Notes: generated by a model from the letters alone, not told the origin. A stretch of DNA of 64,000 nt from Portulaca oleracea (GCA_029582165.1 CM055875.1:23939144-24003143), one strand, 5' to 3'; counted from the stretch's first letter, positions 21,890-34,020 are shown. Made by a program: numbers and translations.

Positions 21890-23111
21890 TCCCGCGTTAC
21901 GTGGTTGCCGCCGGCTGGTTTTGCCGCCTCCCTTGGTTGTTCTGATTTCCACCGGGACCACCCCGGTTTTGTTGTTGCGGCCTTTGGTTTCCATTATAGC
22001 CTCCCTAATTTTGATATGTTGACTGCAGGGCTCTCCAGTTCCCATTGTTTCCATTGTTTCCACCATTATGGCCCCTCGAAGGCTGTTGAGGGCACTGTCG
22101 TACATGATGTTGGAGGCTTCCACAGTTAAAGCATCCTCCTCGCACATTTCTTGCTTTACAATTCTGAGGGTAATGGCCCGGTCGCCAACAGACCTTGCAT
22201 ATCGGGACATACGGTGGCCTACGCCCCGAAGACTGATTTCCCTGCCAATTATTAAGGCGGAACCTCTTCTCTTAGTAGGGTTGAGGTGGGTTGAAACGGG
22301 GTTGCTCTTTCCTCTTATGCCCTTGTATGCCAAGTTGTCGTTCCATATCGTGCATTACTCTCTCCACAGTGAGAGCAACATTAAGCATGTTCTGGTAGGA
22401 AGTGAAGTCATGTGATGACATACGATCCTGAATCTTGCTGGTCAATCCATCCCAGAAACGATCCATCCTCAATTGCTCACTAGACACAAGGACAGGTGCA
22501 AACCGAGATAGTTCGGTGAACTTAGTAGAGTAACCGAGTACGCTTCGCTCTCCTTGGCGTAATTCCATGAATTCCTTTTCCTTCGTCTTTTGAAGGGACA
22601 TAGGATAGAACAGATCTTTCAGCACAACCTTAAAATGGTTCCAATCAAAACCCGGTTCGGTTCATATCTCCTTTACACTGGCCCACCATAGATCGGCCTC
22701 CTCCTTTAGGTGGTATGCAGCAAAATCCACCCGTAGCTCCTCGGGACAACGGATTGTGTCGAAGATCTTTTCAATCTCCCTAACCCAATCTTCAAAGACT
22801 TTGGGGTGAGCTACCCCTGTATAAGCGGGCGGGTTAAAGCTATTGAACCTTTGGAGAAGAGCAGAGGGATCATTTTCCCTTTCTCCTCCTTGTCGATCCA
22901 CCACCCTCTTAAGTAGATCCTCGTGCTTGTTAAGCATCTCAATCATCAGTAGGCTAGCAAGGTCATTCCCTGGTGCTATTGTAATCGGCCCTGATATCAG
23001 GTGAGGAAGACGCTGACGCAGTTCTGTCGCGGTTTGAGGGCGCTGTTCGGCTGCAGCTTGCGGGCGCTCCCGATTACCGTGGTTGGGTTGAGAACCATTC
23101 ATGTCCAACAT
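21890..23111 (-). pseudogene. E2 gag (broken)
   Basis: Starts at ATG 23111. The capsid region has FNPPAYTGVAHPKVFEDWV and FAAYHLKEEADLWW. After a stop at 22662 it continues with KTKEKEFMELRQGERSV. A stop near 22272 is followed by two zinc knuckles, CKVCWRPGHYPQNC and CFNCGSLQHHVRQC (about 22080-22210). Several stops make it inactive. Confidence 0.88.
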
Positions 23112-23490
23112 CCTGGTTCAAAGGGTCGATTTAGACTACTTAAGGTTTAATCTTACAGCGTAAATCCAGCTATCTCATAAAAGTTCTAAGCAGATACAAA
23201 ACTGCAACATATTTCAACTGATAAGCCCAGATAATAGCATCATATTCCACATACTCTTTCATCGCGCATCATTAAAAAAAAGAAGAAGAAGATATATACT
23301 ATCACCTCTAAAATCAAGGCTATTATTTATAATACTTGCACACCAGCGTCGTAGTATGTGAATCTATCCCCTATATTGGGGTTATCACACAAAGAAACAA
23401 CACACCACACTTAGGGACATATCACAATCAAACTAACCATGCATAAATAAGTTACAGCAACCAATCCTAATACTACTACTACTGTCCCAC

Positions 23491-24159
23491 TCATATGATC
23501 CTCCTACACAGAGGGTTCTTCCTAGCTGCGATCGGAGTCCAATCTGGATCATCAGACTCATCCCCCGAGTTCTCTTCGGGGTCTTCTCCTGTCTCCCAGT
23601 CCACCATAACCTCATCCTCGGGTTCGGTCTCCTATTCAGGCTCATCTGCAGGTGCAGCTGTAACTCCAAAGGTCACCTCGGGCTCAGAATCCTCTACGGA
23701 ATCCTCCACAGAATCCTCCTCTGGATCTTCCTATGGGTCACTCTCGGCATCCATGTCCATGACAGGTGCTGGGGCTAGGTTCACTTGAACTTCTTCCACA
23801 TCACGCTTCCAAATCTTGGCAATCTCATCGAAGACTTCCGGAATTCGGTGCTCTGGCCCCACTCGGTACCTCTTACACCAGCAACACGGGTGGGGATACT
23901 CCTCAAACGGGAGAGGGGGTGGTAGCAATAATGGTACAGTATGGCCCCACCGAGGGTCGTCCCGAAGCATGAGCAAAAATGCGTTCGCCTGACTCTCATC
24001 GTTACCACGAAGGCATGAGTTCGGAACGTCTTTGGTGTACTTGCCAATCTCATCGTAGAAGTTTATCATATGAGTTCCCAATTTCTCCTTGGGGGAAATG
24101 GGAGTATGACGATGAAAACACGGGGTGGGATGACGATAACAGTGTGTGCGTTGTGCCAT
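23491..24159 (-). pseudogene. E2 leader ORF upstream of gag
   Basis: A 222-codon frame from ATG 24159 to TGA at 23491, interrupted by two TAG codons (23731 and about 23635). It lies between the primer site and gag, on the coding strand. The first half is Pro/His/Cys-containing (HPCCWCKRYRVG); the second half is strongly acidic, with Glu/Asp repeats and a DDPDWTP motif near the end. The frame is otherwise kept over its full length, which suggests that it was once translated. Its product is unknown to me. Confidence 0.55.
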
Positions 24160-24285
24160 CCTACAGGGTTAGAACATATTAGCAACACAGAAATTAAAGA
24201 CATAATCATGTAGTACTAGGAAAGCATAAACCCTTTTCCCATCCTACGCTCATCACTCTGAGGAGCTACTAGGTCGCAACCCAGA

Positions 24286-24297
24286 GCTCTGATACCA
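24286..24297 (-). other. Primer-binding site of E2 (tRNA-Met type)
   Basis: Minus strand TGGTATCAGAGC, three bases inside the LTR edge; complementary to the initiator tRNA-Met 3' end as in most chromoviruses. Confidence 0.88.
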
Positions 24298-24800
24298 TTC
24301 TGTAACGCCCCGGAAATTCAATTATAGAAAGTCAAAGTCAATCTAACGTTAACAGACAAAATTTAGCGGAAGACTCAAACTCTTATTGGGCGTCACTGCC
24401 GTATCCCCGAAGGAATACAAGGCGAGAAGGAAAACTACAACTGTCTGTCAACGGCAAACCAACTAACAACTCATACTTAGAAATAAACCTCAAACTAACT
24501 TCAAGTCTTTCAAAAAGAAACATAACAAAATTAACGACTCCTAGACATGTCGTCCTCACTTCTAATTCCCGTCTCCAGCATATTGATCATCACCTGAAAA
24601 AAAAAATTTCAAAAATGAGGGGGAAATCTCAATAATGTCTACCCCTAACGTTAAAAACAAGTTAAGTTCATTTCAATTCATTTGAGGAAGGGGAAACAAG
24701 TCAAACCTTTTAATAAACAGTTTAACCCATACAATTGTTTTCCTCAACCCAACCCATTCATTTTATTATGCGGGCGGGATATCAAATCCCATAAAGTAAC

Positions 24801-24999
24801 ATCGCCTACCAAAGGCATCAAAACATTCGCCTACCAAAGGCATCAATGATAATCGCCTACCAAAGGCATAAATATAATAATCGCCTACCAAAGGCATCAA
24901 TAATCGCCTACCAAAGGCATCAATAATCGCCTACCAAAGGCATCAAAGTAACTGCCTACCAAAGCCATTAAAGTAACCGCCTACCAAAGGCATCAACAG
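24801..24999. repeat. 23-bp minisatellite in E2 5' LTR, 8 units
   Basis: The same ATCGCCTACCAAAGGCATCA unit as at 4407-4650 but with eight copies. Confidence 0.9.
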
Positions 25000-27228
25000 A
25001 ACAAACCCGCTTAATGTTTCACTTGAGTTATTAGTATATTATTCAAACTCAGCTCACAACTCTCAAGTCAAACCCAACCCAGGTTATCAAAACCAATAAT
25101 AAAACGACTAGTAAAAGACCATCCAATTTCTCAACTCAATAAAATCAAAGCACAAACAAATACAAACAGTTATCCAAAACAGATGGTCACATTTCCACAA
25201 AAGTCCCCTTTTGGGATGTAATTCTCAAAACAGATTAGGAAACATTAAAGCACATTTAAAGAGCATCCCAGTGGGGATTAGAGCATAGACATTACCTGGT
25301 TATCTTCACTTCACAGCAAATACGAACACACTTGAGCTCACTAACGACGCGAATTAGCTCGGGCCTAAAATAAGAGTAATTATTCTAATCAAAGCGCGCC
25401 CTTCAAAGTTAGTATTAACTACCTTCTACCTAACCCTCCCTAGGAACACTATAGGTTCCTATCAATCATGAATTTACACTTTAAAACATTTAATACATTC
25501 CAAATAATCACATAACCAGCTCAAAACATCACTTTCACACAACAACACTTTTATTAACAACAAACATTAACAAAACAGATTACAGCATCCACATAAAAAG
25601 GGTCGTAACTTGACTTCCCGACATCCTATGGGTCTGGTTTTGGACTTTTTGGATACCTCGGGATGTCTACTAAAACTCTTAAGTTGAACTCGAGACCCAA
25701 CACACGCTTTAATATCCTCAAAAACCGTCATCTTCCCAAACTGTCCAGATCTGACCTAGGTCTGGTAGTCGGGGTATAACTCGAATTATAAAATTCCAAA
25801 GTCCGGTCCGTAAAATTCTTATTAAAGCTAACATCTTTAGGCACCAACGAAACTGTCCCGATCCGGGTTCTTATTTTAAAAAAATATAAATTCAGTTCTA
25901 ACTTTCACCATTCGGTCCCGGGGTTCTAATTTGGGCCTAAAACAGTAGCTAGGGTCCAAGGTAATTGGTTTAAACCATCTAAAGTGCAAACATCAAATTC
26001 CCTATCACTAATACCAAAATATAACACATGAAACATTAACAACATCATCCTACTTCAAGACCCTTTAATTACAACATGAATAATTATAAAGTACGAATAT
26101 CTTAATCAAGAATCAAGAAAGGTCTTAAAGAACATGTGAATAAATTATAAAGAACATATAAACATTCAACCTACCATTCAAGAATCGTAACAACTAATTT
26201 CTTTTTTACAAGATTCAATCAAGAATCATAAATTAGTAAACAAGAATCGAACTTTAGTAATTCAAACAACCTAACTTATTTAACAAGATTTAAACATGAT
26301 TGAATTAAAGAATATGTGAAAACTTAACTAATAATTCAAGAATTAAACTAGGTAATTAAACTTTACGAATTCGTGCATACATTAATAGCGTTATCTAAAA
26401 CCCTAACATGCTTGACAAGAAATTAAAGAATATTATGCAATCGAACATTAACAATTTCACTACAATTACTACAAACCCTACTACACCAAATTAGAACATA
26501 AAATTACACGTAATAATTTATAAAAAAATTACAAGTAATAATACAATAAAAGAACAATTAATTACAAATAACAACTTAGTAAAATTTACACCCTAATTAC
26601 CCAAATTACAAGATTTAAACAAGAAAGAGAATTAACAAAAATAATAATAACAACAATAATAATAATAATTATAATATCAGAAAATAATATAGAGAAAATA
26701 AAAGAAAAGAATTGTTAAAAACAATTTGGGTTTACGTTAGGGTTAGGGCACGGGTTTCCGGCGACTGGGCGGCCGGTCGGGGGCGGCGTCAGCGGCGCAC
26801 GGGGGTCGGAAAACGTCACCGTCGGGGACTGGGGGTGAACCGTCGCGGGTGGTTGTTCGGCAACAGTGGTAACTAGTCGGCCTTCTCCTTCCTCGCGTTC
26901 TGGGCGACGAAACGGCAGAAAGGGTGGCTGCGGTGGTTGTCACGGCAGCGTCTGGGCGTGACGATGCGGTCGTCGGTGGTGGCGCGTCTGGTGGCCTGCG
27001 CGGCGGAGCAGTCGAACGGAGGGAGTGAGAAAGAGAGAGGGATCGAGGAAGGGAAAAGAGAAAGGAAGAGGGAGTGGTTACCGGTGGTTCGCGGCGGTCG
27101 TCGTCGGCGGTGGTCTGGTGGTGGCGGCTGCTGGGGGACGGCAGACACGGCAGAGAGAGAGAGAGGGGGAGAGGCTAGGGTTAGGGTTTAGTTTGAGAGG
27201 AGATTAGGGTTTGAGAGAGAGAGAGAGG

Positions 27229-27236
27229 TTTTTATA
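27229..27236 (-). promoter_or_regulatory. TATA box, E2 5' LTR
   Basis: TATAAAAA on the minus strand, followed by a (CT)n tract. This is the likely promoter for E2 genomic RNA. Confidence 0.6.
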
Positions 27237-27341
27237 CTATCTAACAATTTAGGCCCAACAAATCTACTTTTAATCCTAATCCAACCCAACACTAAAACAA
27301 TTAAAATCTGATTTTTCTAAAAACAACTAATAATACTAATA

Positions 27342-27380
<39 letters not shown>

Positions 27381-27650
27381 TTAATAGTAATCACATAGCA
27401 ATTAATATTCACATAATTAATCATATAACACAATAATATTAATAGTAATACTAATAATAAAAAGAGTAAAACTAATAATACTAAACCCACGAAAATTACC
27501 GATATACCCTTGTTAATCCCTCACGATCCTACGAGCTCAAGTGTTAGCAAAAATAAACACAAACGAATAATAATAAATAACGAAATCAAACCTAATTTAC
27601 TAACGACGTCACGGTCAACATCGTTGGATTTTTCGGGGTTTTACATTTAG

Positions 27651-28313
27651 TTTTTAGTTTTTCTTTAGTTTAGGTTAGTTTTAGATTTGTTTTAGTTTTA
27701 AGCTTTCTTTAGTTTTTCTCTCAATTCCTCGATTGTAATTTACTTTTCTTTCAAGTTTCAATTCAATTCAAGTTTTTCAATTCTCCTTTCTTTCTCACTT
27801 TTATTCATTGTCTCGCTAATTAAATTTTATTAGTATTAGTTCCACAAAAATTCCACTTTTTAGTGAAGCAGAGGATTAAGGTTCCTCGAATTCTCCCTTC
27901 AGGTGAGGATTCGAGCAGTCTTAGTAATCCAAATCACACCTTTCTTGTTTATTCGGGAGAAAGATTCATGATTCAAAGATTCAAGACTAGAGTAAAGATC
28001 TAACCTTCATGTTAATGTTTTCTACTTTAGATTTAGTAATTAATTTAGTTTTTACATTCATTGTTATTAATTGCTTTCTTGAATATGCATTGGTTTTCTT
28101 GTTCTTCTTTTATTAGGTTGAGTTTTTTTTTTCCAATTCATGTTTCTTTAGTTTTTCTTGCTTTTAATTTCTATTAGTTTAGTTTATTTCAATTATTTAC
28201 TGCTTTCTGCATATTGAAAATCTTACCAAACCAATTTCCTGATAACCTGACACACCATCCCTGTGGATTCGATAACCCTTACTTCTTAAATTCCAATTTA
28301 TTACGACCGAACA
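27651..28313 (+). repeat. E1 5' LTR, second piece
   Basis: Continues the LTR after E2, matching the second half of 31963-33232 and ending ACCGAACA directly before the primer site. TTTAG at 27646-27650 is the duplicated target. Confidence 0.9.
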
Positions 28314-28314
28314 A

Positions 28315-28332
28315 TGGCGCCGTTGCCGGGGA
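28315..28332 (+). other. Primer-binding site of E1 (tRNA-Asp)
   Basis: TGGCGCCGTTGCCGGGGA lies one base after the LTR. It is complementary to the 3' end of plant tRNA-Asp including CCA, the primer typical of Athila elements. Confidence 0.9.
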
Positions 28333-28477
28333 TTCCGTTATTTGGTAGATTAGGTTATTGGTTTTGTAAATAGTTTATTGCTTTCGTAGTTGTAATTTAA
28401 TTTCGAAAAAGAATGTGAACATAAAAATTGAAATACAAATACTAAAAATAAAGAAAAGAAATTTTAAAAAAAGAGTT

Positions 28478-29880
28478 ATGACCAATGTTAGGGTTCCCCA
28501 ATTAAGTATCAAGTATTTTGGAGATATTTTGCTAGATTACAGGATTACCGTGCTCAATGTAAATTGTATGTTATCTTTTATGATACATTAGATATATTGG
28601 AAATTGTGCATGAGGGTGTGAATTATGAGACTTGAAATATCTTAGAATATTACGGGTTTTCTAATTTAGGAGAAGATGTTGCTTAGGAATTTCTTGAATG
28701 GTTGTCTAGGGATACTTATGAATCTGAACAACAAAATTCTCCCTATGACCCCTTTATTTCAAATTTCGCACCACCCTTTGAGACCCTAACTGAACAATCA
28801 TGTGATTATCCCTTATATTTTTATGATCAATCTTGTGGTAGGGATATTGTAGAAGACTCTTATGATCTTCCCCCATGTGATATTGTTGAGTCTCATCCTT
28901 TGTGCTCATATTGTGATTCTCCGTACCATGATTCTGATTCTTGTTTTCAACCTAAAGTAGATGAACTTTTTGCTAAAATGAGTGAGTGCATGCGTGAATT
29001 TTTACATGAGACTAGTCCTAGGGTTGAAACTTCTTCTTCACTAGTGGTTGAGTCGATAGTTGAAGTAGAACATTCATCATCTTTGAGTCCTGAAATGCAT
29101 GTTGATTCTTCTTTATATGATTATGATGAGGATGATGACTACTATAACAGACCTACTATTGCATGTATTGAGCTTAGGAAACCCTTAGCCACATCTAGAG
29201 AGCATGAGAAAATTATTGATTTGTGTGTGATGATGTTGAACTTGATGAAAACATGTTAGATAATGAACCATTGTCAACACCATTGTCCATGCCTTTGTGT
29301 GAAGAAAAGGGTGAGTCGAATGAATGCCATGATACTTGTGATGTAACTGAACATGATCTTGTTGAGAGTGAAATTGAATCCTTTGTGATTGAATGTGTGC
29401 TTGATACTGAATTATTCACTTTCATTAAGGATCATTGTATTAATGAGGCATTATCCACCCCTTCCTGTGAATCCATTGAAAATAATATGAAATCTTATGA
29501 TGATGAACTTGAGTCTTTGGGGATGGATCCTAAGTGTTTGAACTTGGTTTGTGACAATGATATTTTTGATGGTGATATGCCTTTAAGAGTCATTGTTTGC
29601 ATCCAAGTCTATGCATGAGAAGGTTAAAGAGTGTATTGTATTGCCCCCTCCCGCTGATTTCCATACCCAATCTCCATTTACAAGTCAATGGGAGGAATCA
29701 TTTGTCATGTCTCCTTTTAAGGTGCCTAGAAAAGTTGTGTACATTCCTGTAATTCGTCATTTCTCTAGCTTTTCTAAGGCTTTTGATAAACTGTTGAGAG
29801 CACTAACGTTTGCTGATGGAATTTTGAGATTGTGCTCTTATGTTCACCATTTTGAGATGTATTTAAGGATGCATGCATGA
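28478..29880 (+). pseudogene. E1 zinc-knuckle protein gene (broken)
   Basis: This is the only coding remnant in E1. A first stretch with in-frame TGA and TAG at probable Trp codons leads into an acidic open frame at 28702-29259. That frame contains an exact retroviral-type zinc knuckle, CSYCDSPYHDSDSC (residues 68-81, C-x2-C-x4-H-x4-C), and an Asp/Tyr-rich tract near residue 140. The frame then changes twice, near 29240 and 29600, to 29880. The tail contains FDKLLRALT, matched by FDKLLKALM in E5 (60216-60494, minus), so the two elements share this gene. The knuckle suggests nucleic-acid binding, perhaps a reduced gag. I do not recognise the rest. Confidence 0.6.
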
Positions 29881-31946
29881 CTTGTTACTATAGGCATTGA
29901 AAGGTTCTGACATGGTACCCGACGTCTTGAGGTGAGATGGAGTGGCTGAGGCTCCATAGTTGGTTTGATTATTATGAGATTTCATTGCTTGGGTATTCCC
30001 AGTACCGAATCAGGTAATATCTTTCCTTATCTTTTTAATACGGTTAGTGAGTTGGCTTTGTTTTCGTATTTTATTTTCTTTTGGTGTGTTTCTTTTTCTT
30101 TCCTTTTTTGTGCTTGCTTATCTCTATTTCGAGTTCCAATGAGGACATTGTTGGCCTTTTTGTGTGGGAGTCGGGGTGGCACAAGTGTCTTACTAGTTTT
30201 TGGAGAGAAACAACTTCAATTACCATTGAAATTAGGCAAAATTTTTAAAATTTTTATTTATTACGATTAACCTATCCGGAACATCTTCGGTGATGATTTG
30301 TAAGCCGATTAGATTTTCAGTTTGTCTTGCTTCACCTTGAAAAGTTTGGTTGAGAACTTAAAATTTTTTGAAACTGAATTTGCAAATCTTCTGATTTTGA
30401 GTCAAGAAATGAATAGTGTGTTTTACTGCTTAGACTATCTTAGTAAGTGTAAATATGCGTGCCGCAAATCTTTGGGCTAGGTTTAGTTGAATAAGCCCTA
30501 CCCCGTGAGTCCTATAGCCTAAAAGTATGAATTGATCACTTTTATCAATTCTTTTATATCCTGAGCGACTCCACCACTAGTTGCACCTCTAGAACTTGTT
30601 TTGCATCTTGTTTGAGACTACATCTTTGCATTACATATTGTGACAATATGATTGACGCATTATTTTCTTTATTAATTAAACTACATAGCCACGGCCTCCC
30701 TAACAAGATTATTACCGTTCTTTAGCCCCACCTAGCCTTTGATTACCTTTCTTTTTGTGATGAAACCCTGACAATACAAGCCATGGCCTTCATTAATTCC
30801 TACCCTTTGCCTTGCTTGGATGTGTGAGAATTCATTATTTCGGGAGCGAAAATTGGTTCAATGTTGCTGTGAATGGAATTGAGATATTGATGGTGTAGTT
30901 TTGATTTTAATTTAATTGGGACACATTACATATCCCAATTATTACGAGTTAGCCAATTGGTTATGATGTTCTTTTGACATATATTGAGGTCAAAGCTATA
31001 TTTTATGTTTTTCTTCTCCCTTGATCACCCACCGAAAAAAATGTTGTGTAAAAATAGAACCAAATAAAAAAGTGAAAAAGGTGATTAGAGAGATTCAATT
31101 GAAAGTTCTGAAAGTCTTTGATCCATCTGAAGAAATTTGATGAGGTGTTCAATATTAATGAGGGAGAATTGAGTTCCTTGCTCAAATTTAGCAAGAAGGT
31201 GAGTTGAGAGTGATATTTGTTTTTTAACATCAATCCAAGCATGGTTCTTTAAACTCCTCATACCCAAAAATTACAACTCATTTCCCCTAACATAAGCCTC
31301 ATTACAACCCTAAAATGTTCTCTTCATTGTCACTTATGTATTTGCATACTTGTAGTGGAGACTGAGATTCTTACCAAGCCTATGGTAGGTTGTTTCTTTT
31401 GGTCTGAGTATGAGAAAAAACCAATACACATTCAAATTTGAGTGTTTGAGCGTTCAATTTTTATCCTAAAGTGAGGTTTGCTCTTATTGACTAGCCTACG
31501 TCCATAACCAACCGCGCATATTTCCAGTTATCTTAAGTCTGTTGGCGGTTTTTCGCATCTAAAGTACTTGTTCTCTCTACTTATTTTCGAAAACATCATT
31601 ATATCTATTTTAACCGATTTTGTTCTCTTCCATATTGATCTGGGTATTTGTTTGATGGATTGATGTGTTTTATTGGTTAGCCTGAAGGGGTGTTTAATTG
31701 TATTTGTAACCCTAACGCTAACCTTTTTTATTTCATTTATTTCCTTTTTTTTCTTTTCTTTTTCTTTAGCTTTTGTGGGTAAAGTTGCTATAAACCCTCA
31801 CGAGACCTTCCTCATCCACTTGGGCTGCCAGGGGGTTTAAAGGGCCTGTTGCATACGCTAAATGCAACCGTGATTCCTACGAAACTGAGTTAGGATAATT
31901 TAATTTTACTTTGTTTCTTGTTTTAGTTTGCTCGAGGCGACCAAAC
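29881..31946 (+). other. E1 noncoding 3' block, shared by several elements
   Basis: No gene is seen. From about 30300 to 31700 the sequence aligns with 10190-11640 inside E3 (same strand) and with the minus strand of E5 (41234-42251 and 49536-50040). Anchors include GTGCCGCAAATCTTTGGGCT, CTAGAACTTGTTTTGCATCT and CGTCCATAAC-AACCGCGCA. Such conservation in a noncoding part suggests a cis function such as RNA packaging, splicing or transport. Confidence 0.75.
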
Positions 31947-31962
31947 CTTTGTGTGGGAGTGT
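31947..31962 (+). other. Polypurine tract of E1
   Basis: A TTTGTGTGGGAGTGT-like tract lies directly before the 3' LTR, a position and form usual for Athila-type elements. Confidence 0.7.
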
Positions 31963-33232
31963 TGTTCGGTCTCATTTCGAGCCAAAATAAGACTGTAAAT
32001 TAAGTATTTTTGCTTGTAATTTCTTCACTTGATTGAAAAATTAGTGTGATTTACAGATTTTTGTGGAAATTCATAGAGAAGTCAAGAAAAGCCAAAAAAA
32101 TGATGAAAATAATGCAAAAGGTGGAAGAAAGATCAGGGCCACGACCCCCCACCAGGGGGTACTAAACCCTTCACCCACCAGCACTACTTCAACCCCCCAT
32201 GAAGGGTACTAAATCCAAGACCCCCCATTAGGGGGTAATTAGACGCCACCAGGGGGTACCCCAGCAGCGTCCAAGAACCCCCCAGCAGGGGGTATTAAGT
32301 AGCCAGCGCTAATACACGCTCCCAGCGTCTGACTTAGGACGACAAAATGATACACCCAGGCGCTACTCCCGCTTAACAAACCGTGGCCAACGGTTTGCAC
32401 AGAAAGACCCGTGGATGAGGCGCTGTCAGCGCCCATTTTGCCGCTCCCAGAGTTTGTTTGTTTTGGGCGCCGCCGACTTGTCACGCGTAGGGTTTTGGGA
32501 TTTTCTTTCCTAAATTTCTTCTATATATAATTATTGATACTTCATTAGAAAAAACCACCATACCGTAGTTTAGCTTTTAGTTTTTCTTTAGTTTAGGTTA
32601 GTTTTAGAATAGTTTAGTTTTAAGCTTTCTTTAGTTTTTCTCTCTATTCCTCGATTGTAATTTACTTTTCTTTCAAGTTTGAATTCAATTCAAGTTTTTC
32701 AATTCTCGTTTCCTTCTCACTTTTATTCATTATCTCGCTAATTAAATTTCATTAGTATTAGTTCCACAAAAATTCCACCTTTTAGTGAAGAAGAAGATTA
32801 AGGTTCCTCGAATTCCCCCTTCAGGTGAGGATTCGAGCAGTCTTAGTAATTCAAATCACACCTATCTTGTTTGTTCAGGAGAAAGATTCATGATTCAAAG
32901 ACTCAAGACTAGATTAAAGATCAAACCTTCAGGTTATTATTTTCTGCTTTAGATCCAGTAATTAATTTAGTTTTTACATTCATTGTTATTAATTTCTTTC
33001 TTGAATATGCATTCATTTTCTTGTTCTTGTTTTATTAGGTTGAGTTTTGTTTTCCAATTCATGTTTCTTTAGTTTTTCTTGCTTTCAATTCCTATTAGTT
33101 TAGTTTATTTCAATTATTTACTACTTTCTGCATATTGAAAATCTTACCAAACCAATTTCCTGATAACCTGACACACCATCTCTATGGATTCGATAACCCT
33201 TACTTTAAAACCCCAAAATCTACAACCGAACA
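31963..33232 (+). repeat. E1 3' LTR (intact)
   Basis: A 1270-bp LTR from TGTTCGGT to ACCGAACA. It matches the two pieces of the 5' LTR with scattered substitutions and small indels, and carries the CCACCAGGGGGTA-type motifs at about 32145-32300. At the place where E2 entered the other copy it reads uninterrupted, giving the empty-site sequence. Confidence 0.92.
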
Positions 33233-33237
33233 GTAGC

Positions 33238-34020
33238 TTTGTGCGCATGATGGCCTTAAAAGAAGTAGACCCTAGTCTGTATGCTCATGTCTTCGCTTGG
33301 ACTTTGAGTGATGAGGTCTTGAAATAGTACTACACCTCGCGTGTAGATACCCAGGAGAATTGGGAGGCAACTTACAAGGCCTTCATTCAACAATATGCCG
33401 CTAGTCAAGATGCTGATGTAACCATGAGTGACATGGCGGCAATAAAACAAGGAGAAAGAGAGTCATTCATGAGTTACTTTAATCGGTGAAACACTCAAAA
33501 GGCCTTGATGACTGACAAGGTTACCATGGACTATCAAATCCAGGTGTTTATACAAGGGCTTAGGCCAATATATGCTAGCTTGATGGAATGCCTGTTGATG
33601 CCAGACTTTTCAGCTCTAATGAAGTTGGGGTTAATGGTGGAGGCCAAGATAGAGAAGACCTTAGTCTTGTCTGGCTGGAAGGACCCCACCCCTACCAAGA
33701 AGGTCGGCGGGGCACTAAGCAACCCACCAAAAGCCATTGTGGCTCATGCAGTTCAAACGATTACCACCTATACTCTCATCGACACTACTTATACCTGAAG
33801 CTTTGGATCGACTACTTAAGAAAGGGAAGATCGAGTTGCCCCCTATTCGAGTTGAACCTGAAGTCAAAAGCAGAAGTTAGGATGCTAGGAAGTTTTGTAA
33901 ATATCATAGAATGCGAGGTCATGACACCGAGAAATGCAACATTCTCAAGGACAAGATAGAACGTGGCTTATTACGGAATCAAACAGGGTCTTTCCAAAAC
34001 CCCATGCCGCAAAGTTCAAT
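33238..34020 (+). pseudogene. E0 gag, capsid and zinc-finger part (broken)
   Basis: Conceptual translation gives a retrotransposon capsid domain: a MMALKEVDPSLYAHVFAW stretch, then FIQQYAASQDADVTM and SFMSYFNRW-like sequence. It ends in a zinc-finger-like CKYHRMRGHDTEKC (about 33896-33937), which has the form C-x2-H-x4-H-x4-C instead of the usual C-x2-C-x4-H-x4-C. A CxxH knuckle followed by a KDKIE-like stretch is typical of Tat-lineage gag. In-frame TAG and TGA stand where Trp is expected, and the frame changes near 33790. Non-functional. Confidence 0.75.

Larger units (their letters stand above)
3907..27645 (-). mobile_element. E2, Tekay/Del-type chromovirus (host of E3)
   Basis: The ends are TG...CA and the target duplication is TTTAG (3902-3906 and 27646-27650). 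Genes run on the minus strand: leader ORF, gag, protease, reverse transcriptase, RNase H, integrase, chromodomain. LTRs are about 3.4 kb, and without E3 the element is about 12.8 kb. The tRNA-Met-type primer site, long LTRs, C-terminal chromodomain and CGAGGACGAAAC tract before the polypurine tract place it in Tekay/Del. Stops, frameshifts, a changed integrase catalytic residue and the E3 insertion make it inactive. Confidence 0.93.
24301..27645 (-). repeat. E2 5' LTR
   Basis: A 3345-bp LTR ending at TTTTACA 27645, with TSD TTTAG beyond. It is colinear with 3907-7317 and differs by scattered substitutions, an 84-bp loss and two fewer minisatellite units. The open frames near 26743-27207 are in GC-rich LTR sequence and are not supported as genes. 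Confidence 0.93.
3292..33232 (+). mobile_element. E1, non-autonomous Athila-type element (host of E2 and E3)
   Basis: The element has TG...CA ends with 8-bp terminal repeats (TGTTCGGT and ACCGAACA) and is flanked by GTAGC at 3287-3291 and 33233-33237. Its 5' LTR is in two pieces because E2 sits inside it; without E2 the element is about 6.2 kb. It has an Athila-type tRNA-Asp primer site, one broken zinc-knuckle gene and a long noncoding 3' block. It has no reverse transcriptase or integrase, so it must have been mobilised in trans. The Athila affiliation rests on the primer site, the GTGTGGGAGTGT polypurine tract and homology of its 3' block with E5. Confidence 0.88.

Noticed and set aside
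23495..23788. Ser-rich plus-strand frame
   Set aside because: Opposite-strand shadow of the acidic part of the E2 leader ORF.
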